The notes under the pieces are model-generated. The model saw nothing but the letters and a program-made list of their open reading frames with translations, did no database searches and was not told the DNA's origin. Made by a program: the position numbers and the translations under genes. From positions 2,108,001 to 2,172,000 of the forward strand of contig CBDAQB010000003.1 in the NCBI GenBank assembly GCA_965198825.1: DNA of 64,000 bases. Direction: 5' to 3'. The DNA is from BOG-908 sp965198825. GTDB taxonomy: Bacteria > Pseudomonadota > Alphaproteobacteria > Acetobacterales > Acetobacteraceae. Every line of letters starts with the position of its first letter. The first letter of the stretch is position 1. Positions 24,413 through 32,364 of this stretch are shown here, in pieces.

Positions 24413-25762
24413 TTAAGTGACGGGTCTGGGGACGAGTCCCCAGCGGGGTCCAGGGGCAGAGCCCCTGTGCCGCTTGGCTTGTCTGCTTCCGACGGTCCTA
24501 CATCGCCAAGGCGAAAAGCGGGCTACGGCTTTTGAGGTCAGTCCGCGAGCAGCGCGGCGGAGTTGGAGGTCGGACCAGATGGTGGTGAGGGCGGCTACCA
24601 AATGGTCGATGTCGGCTTCGGTGTGGACTGGGGATGGGGTAATTCGCAAACGTTCGGTGCCGCGGGGGACGGTGGGGTAGTTGATGGGTTGGACGTAGAT
24701 GTTGTGCTGTTCCATCAGCTGGTCGCTGATTTGTTTGCACAGCACGGCGTCGCCGACGATGACGGGGACGATGTGGCTGGGGTTCATCTGGTGGGGGATG
24801 CCGGCGGCGTCGAGGCGGCGGCGGAGGTGGGCGACGCGCTCCTGGTGGGCGGTGCGTTCTACCTGGCTTTGCTTGAGGTGGCGGATGCTGGCTAGCGCGC
24901 CGGCGGCTACGGCCGGCGGGAGGGCGGTGGTGAAGATGAAGCCGCTCGCGAAGCTTCTGACGAAGTCGATCAGCGGGGCTGAGCCGGTGATGTAGCCGCC
25001 GATGACGCCAAAGCCTTTGGCGAGGGTGCCTTCTATGACGGTGAGGCGGTCGGCCAGGCCTTCGCGTTCGGCGATGCCGCCGCCGTGGGGGCCGTAGAGG
25101 CCGACGGCGTGGACTTCGTCGAGGTAGGTCATGGCGTTGTGCTTGTCGGCGACGTCGCAGATTTCGGCGATGGGGGCGATGTCGCCGTCCATGGAGTAGA
25201 TCGATTCGAACATGACGAGCTTGGGGGCGTCGCGGTCCAGCTGGGAGAGGCGGCGGTCGAGGTCTTCGGGGTCGTTGTGGTTGAAGATGACGATTTTCGC
25301 GCGGCTGTGCCTGGCCCCTTCGATCATGGAGGCGTGGTTTTTCGCGTCCGAGAAGATGGTGCAGCCTTCCATTCTCGAGGCGAGGGTGGAGAGGGCGGCC
25401 CAGTTGGACATGTAGCCGGAGTTGAAGAGGAGGGCGGCTTCCTTGCCGTGGAGGCCGGCGAGCTCTTCCTCTAGGAGGACGTGGTAGTGGTTGGTGCCGG
25501 AGATGTTGCGGGTGCCGCCGGCGCCGGCGCCGCAGGTGTCCAGCGCTTCGTGCATGGCGTTGATGACGGTGGGGTGCTGGCCCATGCCGAGGTAGTCGTT
25601 CGAGCACCAGACGGTGACTTCGTCGTCCCGGTTGCGGTCGGGGCGCATGTGGGTGGCGCGCGGGAAGCTGCCGGCCTGGCGCTGAAGGTTGGCGAAGACG
25701 CGGTAGTTGCCGGCGGTGCGTAGGCCGTCGAGTTCCTGGCGGAAGAAGTTCTCGTAGTCCAT
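24413..25762 (-). CDS. hemA: 5-aminolevulinate synthase
   Basis: PLP enzyme condensing glycine and succinyl-CoA to 5-aminolevulinate, the first step of tetrapyrrole synthesis in alphaproteobacteria. It starts at 25762 (MDYENFFRQELDGLRTAGNYR). Family signatures are NDYLGMGQHP, GAGAGGTRNISGTNHYH, DEVHAVGLYGPHGGGIAE, the PLP lysine in IEGTLAKGFGVIGGYI and the C-terminal RLRITPSPVHTEADIDHL. At 449 aa it is about 40 residues longer than usual. The final residues (GSAPGPRWGLVPRPVT) are encoded by repeat family B, which also supplies the stop. It is the last gene of the bchF-to-hemA operon, 54 bp after puhE. Confidence 0.97.
   Translation of the reverse strand: MDYENFFRQELDGLRTAGNYRVFANLQRQAGSFPRATHMRPDRNRDDEVTVWCSNDYLGMGQHPTVINAMHEALDTCGAGAGGTRNISGTNHYHVLLEEELAGLHGKEAALLFNSGYMSNWAALSTLASRMEGCTIFSDAKNHASMIEGARHSRAKIVIFNHNDPEDLDRRLSQLDRDAPKLVMFESIYSMDGDIAPIAEICDVADKHNAMTYLDEVHAVGLYGPHGGGIAEREGLADRLTVIEGTLAKGFGVIGGYITGSAPLIDFVRSFASGFIFTTALPPAVAAGALASIRHLKQSQVERTAHQERVAHLRRRLDAAGIPHQMNPSHIVPVIVGDAVLCKQISDQLMEQHNIYVQPINYPTVPRGTERLRITPSPVHTEADIDHLVAALTTIWSDLQLRRAARGLTSKAVARFSPWRCRTVGSRQAKRHRGSAPGPRWGLVPRPVT
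24422..24467. repeat. GC-rich nested palindrome repeat (family B), at the hemA 3' end
   Basis: 46 bp identical to 786-831: CTGGGGACGAGTCCCCAG followed by GTCCAGGGGCAGAGCCCC. It forms two hairpins in a row. It lies within the last codons of hemA and may act as its transcription end. Confidence 0.85.
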
Positions 25763-25816
25763 GGCGCTGCGTCTCCTTGGGCTTCTATGGGGATTTGTAT
25801 GGGTCTGGGGGCAGGT

Positions 25817-26656
25817 TCAGGCAACAGCGGGTTGTGGGTCCTGGTCGCCGCTGCACGCATGGGGGCGGTGTTCGTGGACGATGGCGTGAGTGGGGGTGCG
25901 GCCCTGCTGCTGGAGCCACCAGCCCCAGATACGGGCGAATGGGAGGGGGAGGACGAGGAACCAGTGCTCGATGACGCCGAGGGCGAGCATGGTGATGAGG
26001 AAGGTCAGGCCGACCGACTGGAAGCGGGTTTGCGCCTCGCCAGCGTGGGCGACGAGGATGGCCGTGATCCAGGTGCCCAGCACGATGGAGACCGGAAACA
26101 GGGCGTTCATCGGGCGGCGTTTCATGAAGCTTTTCAGGAACATCAGGTGGGCGGGGAGAAATTCCTCGTTGAGGTTACGCACGCCCAGGAAGACGTTCAG
26201 CTTGGCGGACTGGCGCATGCCCCAGAGGATCATGAAGGTCCATAGGCCGACCTGGTTGGGGGCGCCGAGGGTGGCCCAGAGGACGGCGACGGCGGAGATG
26301 ATGATGGCCAGCTCATGGTCGAGGCAGGCCTGGATGCCGTGGCCGAAGTGGGCCCAGCCGCCGCAGCCGTGCGGGCAGGCGGTGCGCCGCGGGCCGGTGA
26401 GGAGGCCCATGAAGAAGGCCATTTCGTGCCAGCCCCAGACGAGAACGCCGCAGGTGAAGGCGGTGTAGGCGGCGGCCGGGGTGGCCAGGCCGCTGCTGAC
26501 GTGGAGGCGGTAGAGGGCGGCGGCCGCGATGAGGGAGCCGCCCGCCATGCTCCAGCGGAAGGTGCGTGGCGGCAGGTTGTTCAGATAGACGATGACGCCT
26601 GTGCTGAACCACCAGACGGCGAGCGCGAAGGCGGCTGGCGTGACGTAAAGGGCCAT
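25817..26656 (-). CDS. puhE: Photosynthetic complex putative assembly protein PuhE
   Basis: A 279-aa polytopic membrane protein of the DUF3623 family, conserved in purple-bacterial PGCs downstream of puhABC/acsF and needed for full reaction-centre/LH1 levels in Rhodobacter. The pattern is about seven hydrophobic segments with recognisable WWFSTGVIVYLNNLP, LVWGWHEMAFFMGLLTGPRR, HELAIIISAVAVLWAT and LWTFMILWGMRQSAKLNVFLGVRNLNEEFLP. It sits between acsF (19 bp) and hemA on the same strand. The C-terminal 30 residues are hydrophilic. Confidence 0.92.
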   Translation of the reverse strand: MALYVTPAAFALAVWWFSTGVIVYLNNLPPRTFRWSMAGGSLIAAAALYRLHVSSGLATPAAAYTAFTCGVLVWGWHEMAFFMGLLTGPRRTACPHGCGGWAHFGHGIQACLDHELAIIISAVAVLWATLGAPNQVGLWTFMILWGMRQSAKLNVFLGVRNLNEEFLPAHLMFLKSFMKRRPMNALFPVSIVLGTWITAILVAHAGEAQTRFQSVGLTFLITMLALGVIEHWFLVLPLPFARIWGWWLQQQGRTPTHAIVHEHRPHACSGDQDPQPAVA

Positions 26657-26675
26657 CTGGCGGGTCGGCTCGTTC

Positions 26676-27794
26676 TTACCAGGCGAGTGCCATGCGGACG
26701 CGGCTGGGCAGGGCGTTGCGCTTGGTGGGAAGCAGGTAGAGGCGGATGAAGGTGGCGCCTGCCTGTGCGGTCAGCGCATAGGATTTCAGCGCGCCGACGA
26801 TGCCGCCCTGCTCGCGCGCGGCTTTCTTGGATTTGGTGATTTCCCACAGCCGGTCGAAGCCTTTTGCGAAAGCCGGGTTGTCGAGGTCGAGTTCGACCGG
26901 GAAGACCTGGCGGCAGATCTGGCTGGTAATGCGGAAGACCTTGAAGTCGTATTCGGTGGGGTCGACGCCGAGGGCCGCGTGGAAGACGGGCCGGGCGTGG
27001 TCACGCACATACATCGTGGCGAAGACGGCGAGGAGGAAGAAGCGGATCCAGAGTTTGTTGACGCCGCTGAGGAGTTTCGGATTGGCGCGCATGAGGAGAG
27101 CGAAGGCTTCGCCGTGGCGGAACTCGTCCGCGCACCAGTTTTCGAACCAGCGGAAGATGGGGTGGAATTCGCGGTCCGGATGCGCCTGCAAATGGCGGAA
27201 GATGGAGATGTAGCGGGCGTAGCCGATCTTCTCTGAGAGGTAGGTGGCGTAGAAGATGAACTTGGGTTGGAAGTAGGTGTATTTCTTGGTTTTGGTGAGG
27301 AAGCTGAGGTCGACGCCGACGCCAAAATCCTTGAGCACGTCGTTGATGAAGCCGGCGTGGCGGGCTTCGTCGCGTGTCATGAGGGAGAAGAGGTCGTGTA
27401 TGTCGCCTTCGGCGATGCGCTTCTTGATTTCGGCGTAGAGGACGCAGCCGGAGAATTCGGCGGTGACCGAGCTGACCAGGAAATCCATGAATTCCGCGCG
27501 CAGGTCGGGCGGCATGGTGGAGAGGTCGCGGTCGAAGAGTTCGTTGCGGGTGAAATGGGTTTTGTTGGTGTCGCGCTTGAGTTCGGCGATGAGCTCGTCC
27601 CATTCGGCGCGCACGGGGGAGATGTCGATCTTCTCCATGGCGGCGAAGTCGGTGGTGTAGAAGCGCGGGCTGAGGACCGTGTCCTGCTGGGCTAGGCGCG
27701 TGCTCTCGTTCATGGAGGCGGCGCGTTGCGCCGTGGCATTCATCGAGCTTGCACGCTCTGCGAGCGGGATGGCGGGGCGGGTTGCGGCGTTCAT
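26676..27794 (-). CDS. acsF: Mg-protoporphyrin IX monomethyl ester oxidative cyclase
   Basis: Oxygen-dependent diiron enzyme forming ring E of (bacterio)chlorophyll. Start at 27794 (MNAATRPAIPLAERAS) with AAGGAG before it gives 372 aa. The diiron ligands are visible in the paired motifs EFSGCVLYAEIKKR ... TRDEARHAGFIND and WCADEFRHGEAFAL. The first 40 residues are a Met/Asn/Ala-rich variable leader. It overlaps the preceding small gene by 4 bp (ATGA). No anaerobic cyclase (bchE) appears in the window, so BChl synthesis here appears to use O2, consistent with micro-aerobic or aerobic pigment formation. Confidence 0.96.
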   Translation of the reverse strand: MNAATRPAIPLAERASSMNATAQRAASMNESTRLAQQDTVLSPRFYTTDFAAMEKIDISPVRAEWDELIAELKRDTNKTHFTRNELFDRDLSTMPPDLRAEFMDFLVSSVTAEFSGCVLYAEIKKRIAEGDIHDLFSLMTRDEARHAGFINDVLKDFGVGVDLSFLTKTKKYTYFQPKFIFYATYLSEKIGYARYISIFRHLQAHPDREFHPIFRWFENWCADEFRHGEAFALLMRANPKLLSGVNKLWIRFFLLAVFATMYVRDHARPVFHAALGVDPTEYDFKVFRITSQICRQVFPVELDLDNPAFAKGFDRLWEITKSKKAAREQGGIVGALKSYALTAQAGATFIRLYLLPTKRNALPSRVRMALAW

Positions 27795-28168
27795 GTGGCG
27801 CTCCTTGCCGAATTCAGGGCCCATTGGGGTGCGGCCGAGGGGATTGGGTTAGCGCGGGGATATTTCGGTTGGCGATCGGCTTCGTCCAGGGGCTGGAAGC
27901 CGACTTCGAAGAGTTCGGTGAGTTCGAAAAGCTGGGCGATCTTGGTCCAGAGGCGCGGGAGGGCGCCGGCGCGGGTGACTGTGGCGGTGCTGCGGAAGAT
28001 CAGGTGTTCGCCGAAATCGACGTGGCCAGGGAGGCCATGGACGAGGACGGTGTCGCCCGGGCGTATATCGATGCCGTCAGGCACGGCGTGCGCGTGGAAG
28101 CTGCGCTGGGTCTGCTCGATGTCGATGTCGCAGGCGACTTCGATCGTTTCTGGGGCGAACAGGCTCAT
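27791..28168 (-). CDS. Conserved PGC protein between puhC and acsF, function unknown
   Basis: A 125-aa soluble-looking protein (MSLFAPETIEVACDIDIEQT...). Its start overlaps the puhC stop and its stop overlaps the acsF start, each by 4 bp, so it is translationally coupled on both sides. The central part (DGIDIRPGDTVLVHGLPGHVDFGEHLIFRSTATVTRA) is beta-rich, and a segment LPRLWTKIAQLFELTELFEVGFQPL follows. Unnamed small genes occupy this position in other alphaproteobacterial PGCs. The position suggests a role in reaction-centre assembly or in the cyclase step. The longer frame that could be read from 28861 is a shadow of puhB/puhC. Confidence 0.75.
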   Translation of the reverse strand: MSLFAPETIEVACDIDIEQTQRSFHAHAVPDGIDIRPGDTVLVHGLPGHVDFGEHLIFRSTATVTRAGALPRLWTKIAQLFELTELFEVGFQPLDEADRQPKYPRANPIPSAAPQWALNSARSAT

Positions 28169-28623
28169 GACGCGTAGAGCGCCGGGGAGAGCAGCTGGCC
28201 GAAAACGGCTTCGTTGGTTTGGCCAAAGGATTCCACGTCCACATAGCGGCCGGTGGAAGGGTCCTTGAGGATCAGCCGGCCGTCCGACCAGGAGGAGAGC
28301 TGGAAGGGCTGGATTTCGCCAATGTGGTCCATCTTGCGTGTGCGGGCGAAGCCGCGGAGGGTGCCGCGCAGGAAGCCGCTTTGGCCGGTCATGACTGCAA
28401 TGGTTTTGTTGTTCTCGGCGTTGATGACGAGGACGGCGCCATCCGCGCGGTCTTCGAAACGGAGGGTGCGTTCGGCGACGAGGGTGGCGGTGGGCTGCAT
28501 GGCCCCTGCCCCTTCGTGGTGCGCGGCGAAGGTGCCCAGGACGGCTACGACGAGAATGCTTCCCGCCACCATCAGGGGGAAACGCGAGAAGTGGCTGGGT
28601 CTTATGGCGCGTTCGGTGTGCAT
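28165..28623 (-). CDS. puhC: Photosynthetic complex assembly protein PuhC
   Basis: 152-aa membrane-anchored protein that helps organise LH1-RC in Rhodobacter. One N-terminal transmembrane helix (FPLMVAGSILVVAVLGTFAA) is followed by a periplasmic domain with the PuhC features ERTLRFEDRADGAVLVI, FLRGTLRGFARTRKMD, PFQLSSWSDGRLILKDPSTGRYVDVESFG. The ATG at 28623 is chosen; a GTG at 28632, just 6 bp from the puhB stop, adds three residues. Neither has a strong ribosome site, which suggests coupling to puhB. Confidence 0.93.
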   Translation of the reverse strand: MHTERAIRPSHFSRFPLMVAGSILVVAVLGTFAAHHEGAGAMQPTATLVAERTLRFEDRADGAVLVINAENNKTIAVMTGQSGFLRGTLRGFARTRKMDHIGEIQPFQLSSWSDGRLILKDPSTGRYVDVESFGQTNEAVFGQLLSPALYAS

Positions 28624-28637
28624 GGGAGGCACTCGTT

Positions 28638-29276
28638 CTAGGCCGCCGCTGCGGCCGGCATTTGCACCGTAGCACCCGCTGGCTGCGACGCAACGGCGTT
28701 GCGTGCCGAGACAGGCATTTCAGCGGAAGCAGCCAGGGCGCGGGAAAGGATCTGCGCGACGGAAGCGGCGTCCTTGATGCCGCGCAGCATCGGCTCGGGG
28801 TTGCGCATGCGCCAGGGGCGGGCGTTCGGCCAGACGGCGAGAAGAGCGACCTTGCTGCCATCCGTCAGGGTGACGGGGATGTCGCCGCTGCCGTCAGCGT
28901 TCGTCGAGAGCGCGGCGGACGCGATGCGCGCGTAGGGCAGGTTGATGGACATGGGGAATGCCACGCCATGGTGCAGAACGATGCGGCGGGTGGTGATGGT
29001 GTAGATTGTTGTGCGCTGCAGCAGGAGTGCGTAGATCACCATGAGGACGAGAGGCACGAGCGCCACGCCGCTCATGCGCAGGACGGACAGGCCGACCTCG
29101 CCGACATTGTCGCCGTTGCGCAGGTAGCTGGCGGCGCACCAGGCGATGATAATGGCAAAATAGGCGGCGACCGCACGGATGTGGAACATGCTGCGCAGGA
29201 GCGTGCGCCAGGAGGGTGAGCCCTGCCATAGAAGGCGCTCGCCTGCGGGCAGCCTGCCTGGGAGTCCCTTGCTCAT
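28638..29276 (-). CDS. puhB: Photosynthetic complex assembly protein PuhB
   Basis: Reaction-centre assembly factor with bacterial PH-like domain; 212 aa from 29276 with an AGAGG-type ribosome site. Typical opening LPAGERLLWQGSPSWRTLLRSMFHIR is followed by two or three membrane spans and the PH-type segment RTTIYTITTRRIVLHHGVAFPMSINLPYARI, then VLLA-like strands and a helical tail rich in Ala. It is separated from puhA by 166 bp holding a complete family A repeat, which is unusual for this operon. Confidence 0.94.
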   Translation of the reverse strand: MSKGLPGRLPAGERLLWQGSPSWRTLLRSMFHIRAVAAYFAIIIAWCAASYLRNGDNVGEVGLSVLRMSGVALVPLVLMVIYALLLQRTTIYTITTRRIVLHHGVAFPMSINLPYARIASAALSTNADGSGDIPVTLTDGSKVALLAVWPNARPWRMRNPEPMLRGIKDAASVAQILSRALAASAEMPVSARNAVASQPAGATVQMPAAAAA

Positions 29277-29319
29277 TGCTTCTGTTCCTCTTTGTTGTGC
29301 TTGTGACTCTCAGCAAGCA

Positions 29320-29431
29320 GTTCTTTTTTGAAAAAAAGAACCAAAAAACTTCTGCGACTTTGGGCTGGGCTTGTGGAGGTGCTGACCCTAAGGATCCAAA
29401 AGTTTTTTGCTTCTTTTTTTCAAAAAAGAAG
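29320..29431. repeat. Family A element (112 bp) between puhA and puhB
   Basis: Complete two-arm copy. In the direction of transcription (-) it begins 11 bp after the puhA stop and ends 43 bp before puhB. The left flank CAGCAAGCAG and right flank GCCTTCCTTCC extend the inversion. The centre is TTGGGCTGGGC...GCTGACCCTAA. Confidence 0.95.
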
Positions 29432-29442
29432 GCCTTCCTTCC

Positions 29443-30213
29443 TTACAACAACGGCATCGACCGCTGCGGCGTCGCGTAAAGCATTCCGGCCCCGAAGTAT
29501 CCGGTAATGCGCTCCTCTTCCTGCATGGTGATCGTTTCGGGGTGGCTCAGAGCAGGCACTTCGGCAAATTGCCCGCCCAGGATGGACCCGGTGCTCACCT
29601 CGTTACGCTTGGCGCTGATCTTGGCGAAGTTCATCGGCAGGAGGACGTGGTGGCCGCCGAAGACGGCATCGAGTTCCACTTCGAGGTAGCGGACGACGAT
29701 TTCCGAGCGGTCGATCCAGGCGTCGACTACGGTTCCTGCAATCACCTTGTCTGCGCCAACGACGGCCATGCCGCGCGGGTCTGGATCTTCCCAGGCGAGG
29801 AAGAAATCGGCCGCGGCGCGCAGCGGAACGATCTTGGCGAGGTTGTCTTCGAAGGTGAGTTCGGGGCTGTCCGGGCGGTGGGCGTAGGAGCCTGGGCCCA
29901 TGTTTGCCAGCATGGGGTTGCCGATGGGGTCCAGCGGAGCGCCGGGGAAGCTCGCGGAGGGCGTTCCGTTGGGGATTTCGGGTGCTTCGTCGCGCGGCGC
30001 GTAGCGGACGGAGCCATCCTGCATCAGGAAGGTTTTGGGTTGCGGCATGGCTGGGAAGCCTTCGACGTTCACCGAGTGATCGGTGATCAGCGGGTAGCCT
30101 TCGCGCTTGCCTTCGCGGTGAAGCCACAGCACGAGGACGGCGAAGAAACCCCAGAAGACGTAGAGCGCGAGCTGCGCGACGTCGATGTAGCCGGTAATGG
30201 CGCCGGTTTGCAT
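29443..30213 (-). CDS. puhA: Photosynthetic reaction centre H subunit
   Basis: Anchors and covers the cytoplasmic face of the reaction centre and guides protons to QB. 256 aa from 30213 (MQTGAITGYIDVAQLALYVFWGFF), with one N-terminal membrane helix and the PRC-barrel C-terminal domain (GMAVVGADKVIAGTVVDAWIDRSEIVVRYLEVEL...VLLPMNFAKI). The segment YPLITDHSVNVEGFPAMPQPKTF is characteristic. It follows lhaA by 4 bp and precedes the repeat and puhB. Confidence 0.97.
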   Translation of the reverse strand: MQTGAITGYIDVAQLALYVFWGFFAVLVLWLHREGKREGYPLITDHSVNVEGFPAMPQPKTFLMQDGSVRYAPRDEAPEIPNGTPSASFPGAPLDPIGNPMLANMGPGSYAHRPDSPELTFEDNLAKIVPLRAAADFFLAWEDPDPRGMAVVGADKVIAGTVVDAWIDRSEIVVRYLEVELDAVFGGHHVLLPMNFAKISAKRNEVSTGSILGGQFAEVPALSHPETITMQEEERITGYFGAGMLYATPQRSMPLL

Positions 30214-30217
30214 CGTT

Positions 30218-31666
30218 TCAACCTTTCACTGCGAAGATGGCGTTTTCGGAATAGTTGTGACGCTGGCTGGTTCGCACCAAGGGGCCGACCGCTGCCAGGG
30301 TGGCGAACAGCAGGCCGATTTCGATGAGATAGACCGCGCAATAGCCGGTGGCGGGGTTGACGAGTTCGGGGCCGAATGCGCCGCGGTTGGCAAAGCTCGC
30401 GACAGCGTCTCGAATCAAGCCGCCTGATGCGACGGCGATGCCGGCGGCGGAGGCTTGCACGGCGCCCCAGATGCCGAGGGCGAGACCGATCTGGCCGCGG
30501 CCGGCGATGGCCATGGCCGCGGTGAGCGTGCAGTGCGCGAAGAGGCCGGCGCCGAAGCCGATCAGGGCGACGCCTGTTGCGAACAGGGGGATCGAGGAGA
30601 AGGGGGCGGCGAAGACCAAGGCGGTGAAGGCGGCGAGGCCTGCGAGTGCGCCGACAGCGGAGAGGCGGTAGGGATCGCGGCCTTGCGACAGGAGGTTTGC
30701 TGCGAGTCCGAAACCCAGCAGGCCGCCGACTGCGAGAAGGGCGGTGAGTGCCGTGGTGGAGCCGACTGTGAGGTGAAGGACCTGGCCGCCGTAGGGCTCC
30801 AGCAGAATGTCCTGCATGCTGAACGCAACTGTGCCGAAGCCGAGGGCGATCAGGCGACGGCGGGAGCGGCCGCCCTGGTCGAACTCGCGCCAGGATTCGG
30901 CGAAGGTGGGGCGGGGGGTGTCCTTGCGAGTCAGGGAAGGATCACGCGCTTCCTGTTTCCACAATGCAACGCCGTTCAGCACCATGGTGATGACGGCCGC
31001 ACCCTGAATGGCCTGGATGAGTTTCACCTCGGTGAAGTGGCGGAGGATGAAGCCGAACCACAGGGCGCTGGCGATCATGCCGAGGAGCAGCATCATGCAG
31101 AGCAGGGCTACGACTTTCGGGTGCTTCTCGACCGGCGCCAGGTCGGTTGCGAGTGCCAGGCCGACGGTTTGCACGGTGTGAAGGCCTGCGCCGACGAGGA
31201 GGAAGGCAAGCGCCGCGGCGATGCGGCCGACGAAGATCGGGCCCGTGGTATCGCCGGAGAGGATGATGAGGGCGAATGGCATGATGGCGAAACCGCCAAA
31301 CTGCAGCAGCGTGCCGAACCAGAGATAGGGGACGCGGCGCCAGCCCAGGACGGAGCGATGGTTATCGGATTTGAAGCCGACGACTGCGCGGAACGGAGCG
31401 AAGACCAGCGGCAGGGCGACCATGACGGCAACGAGCCAGGCTGGAACGCCAAGCTCCACGATCATGACACGGTTGAGCGTGCCGATGATGAGAACGGCCG
31501 CCATGCCGACGGAGACCTGGAAGAGCGACAGGCGAAGCAGGCGGCCCCAGGGGAGTTCCTCGGTCGCTGCATCGGCGAAGGGCAGGAAAGTGGGGCCGAT
31601 GGATGCCCATTTCGACGCGAGTTTTGCGTTGAGGGCTTTCGCGCGGCTTACGGAGACGGCGCTCAT
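30218..31666 (-). CDS. lhaA: LH1 assembly protein LhaA (PucC/BCD family)
   Basis: Major-facilitator-like BChl delivery protein needed to assemble the LH1 antenna. The ATG at 31666 (MSAVSVSRAKALN) overlaps the bchM stop by 4 bp and gives 482 aa with about 12 membrane spans. Landmarks are RLLRLSLFQVSVGMAAVLIIGTLNRVMIVELGVP, APFRAVVGFKSDNHRSVLGWRRVPY and FSMQDILLEPYGGQVL, all family signatures. It lies directly before puhA, the standard place of LhaA. A longer frame up to 31738 is not needed. Confidence 0.95.
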   Translation of the reverse strand: MSAVSVSRAKALNAKLASKWASIGPTFLPFADAATEELPWGRLLRLSLFQVSVGMAAVLIIGTLNRVMIVELGVPAWLVAVMVALPLVFAPFRAVVGFKSDNHRSVLGWRRVPYLWFGTLLQFGGFAIMPFALIILSGDTTGPIFVGRIAAALAFLLVGAGLHTVQTVGLALATDLAPVEKHPKVVALLCMMLLLGMIASALWFGFILRHFTEVKLIQAIQGAAVITMVLNGVALWKQEARDPSLTRKDTPRPTFAESWREFDQGGRSRRRLIALGFGTVAFSMQDILLEPYGGQVLHLTVGSTTALTALLAVGGLLGFGLAANLLSQGRDPYRLSAVGALAGLAAFTALVFAAPFSSIPLFATGVALIGFGAGLFAHCTLTAAMAIAGRGQIGLALGIWGAVQASAAGIAVASGGLIRDAVASFANRGAFGPELVNPATGYCAVYLIEIGLLFATLAAVGPLVRTSQRHNYSENAIFAVKG

Positions 31667-32364
31667 GCGCGCACCAATTCCATGGCTTGCGAGATGTAGA
31701 AGCCGCTGGAGACGCGCTCGCTGCGGCAGAGGCGCCAATCGGACATCGCAGGATCCTTCTGCAAGCGTCGCGACAGGCCTTTGGGGCTGATGGGCTCAAT
31801 GGCAGGTGCGTGGTCGCCGCGCGGAACGAAGCGGCCGGCGGCGTGCATGATGGTGAGAAGCGTGGTGCGGGGGGCTACCGTGAAGAGCACGCCGCGCTCC
31901 GTGCGTGCAGAGAGTGTCGCGATGGCGCGCGCGAGATCGGGGGCGCGGTAGTGGATGACGGAGTCCATGGCGACGGCGTAGTCGAAGCGCCCTGCCCCGG
32001 CTTCGGTCATGTCGCCGACGAGGAATTCGATGCTGCCGTCACCGAGATCGCGTGGCGTGCGCTCGCGCGCGAGGTTGACAAGGGTGGCGGAGAGGTCGGT
32101 GGCGGTGACTTTGGCGCCGCGCCTGGCGGCTTCTACGGCGAGGGCGCCAGTGCCGCAGCCTGCGTCCAGCAGATGCAAGCCGCGCATGTCCTGCGGCAAC
32201 CAGGAGAGCAGAAGTGCGCGCATGCGGTCGCGGCCGGCGCGGACGGTGGCGCGTATGCCGCTGACCGGTGCGTCGGACGTGAGGCGCGCCCAGGCTTCGA
32301 CTGCTGTGCGGTCGAAGTAGGTTTCGAGTTCGCCGCGCCTGGCGATGTAGCTGGCCGTGCTCAT
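31663..32364 (-). CDS. bchM: Mg-protoporphyrin IX methyltransferase
   Basis: SAM-dependent methylation of the C13 propionate of Mg-protoporphyrin IX, between chelatase and cyclase. 233 aa from 32364 (MSTASYIARRGELETYFDRTAVEAWARL), overlapping the bchL stop by one base (TGATG). The SAM loop is LLDAGCGTGALAVEAARRG; the C-terminal part has HYRAPDLARAIATL and the BchM-type end VSSGFYISQAMELVRA. A much longer frame reaching 32919 is the bchL shadow. Confidence 0.96.
   Translation of the reverse strand: MSTASYIARRGELETYFDRTAVEAWARLTSDAPVSGIRATVRAGRDRMRALLLSWLPQDMRGLHLLDAGCGTGALAVEAARRGAKVTATDLSATLVNLARERTPRDLGDGSIEFLVGDMTEAGAGRFDYAVAMDSVIHYRAPDLARAIATLSARTERGVLFTVAPRTTLLTIMHAAGRFVPRGDHAPAIEPISPKGLSRRLQKDPAMSDWRLCRSERVSSGFYISQAMELVRA

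Noticed and set aside
29407..31699. Long + strand open frames opposite puhA, lhaA
   Set aside because: They mirror - strand genes with clear family matches, lack ribosome sites and have the Gly/Ala/Asp-biased composition of antisense shadows in GC-rich DNA.
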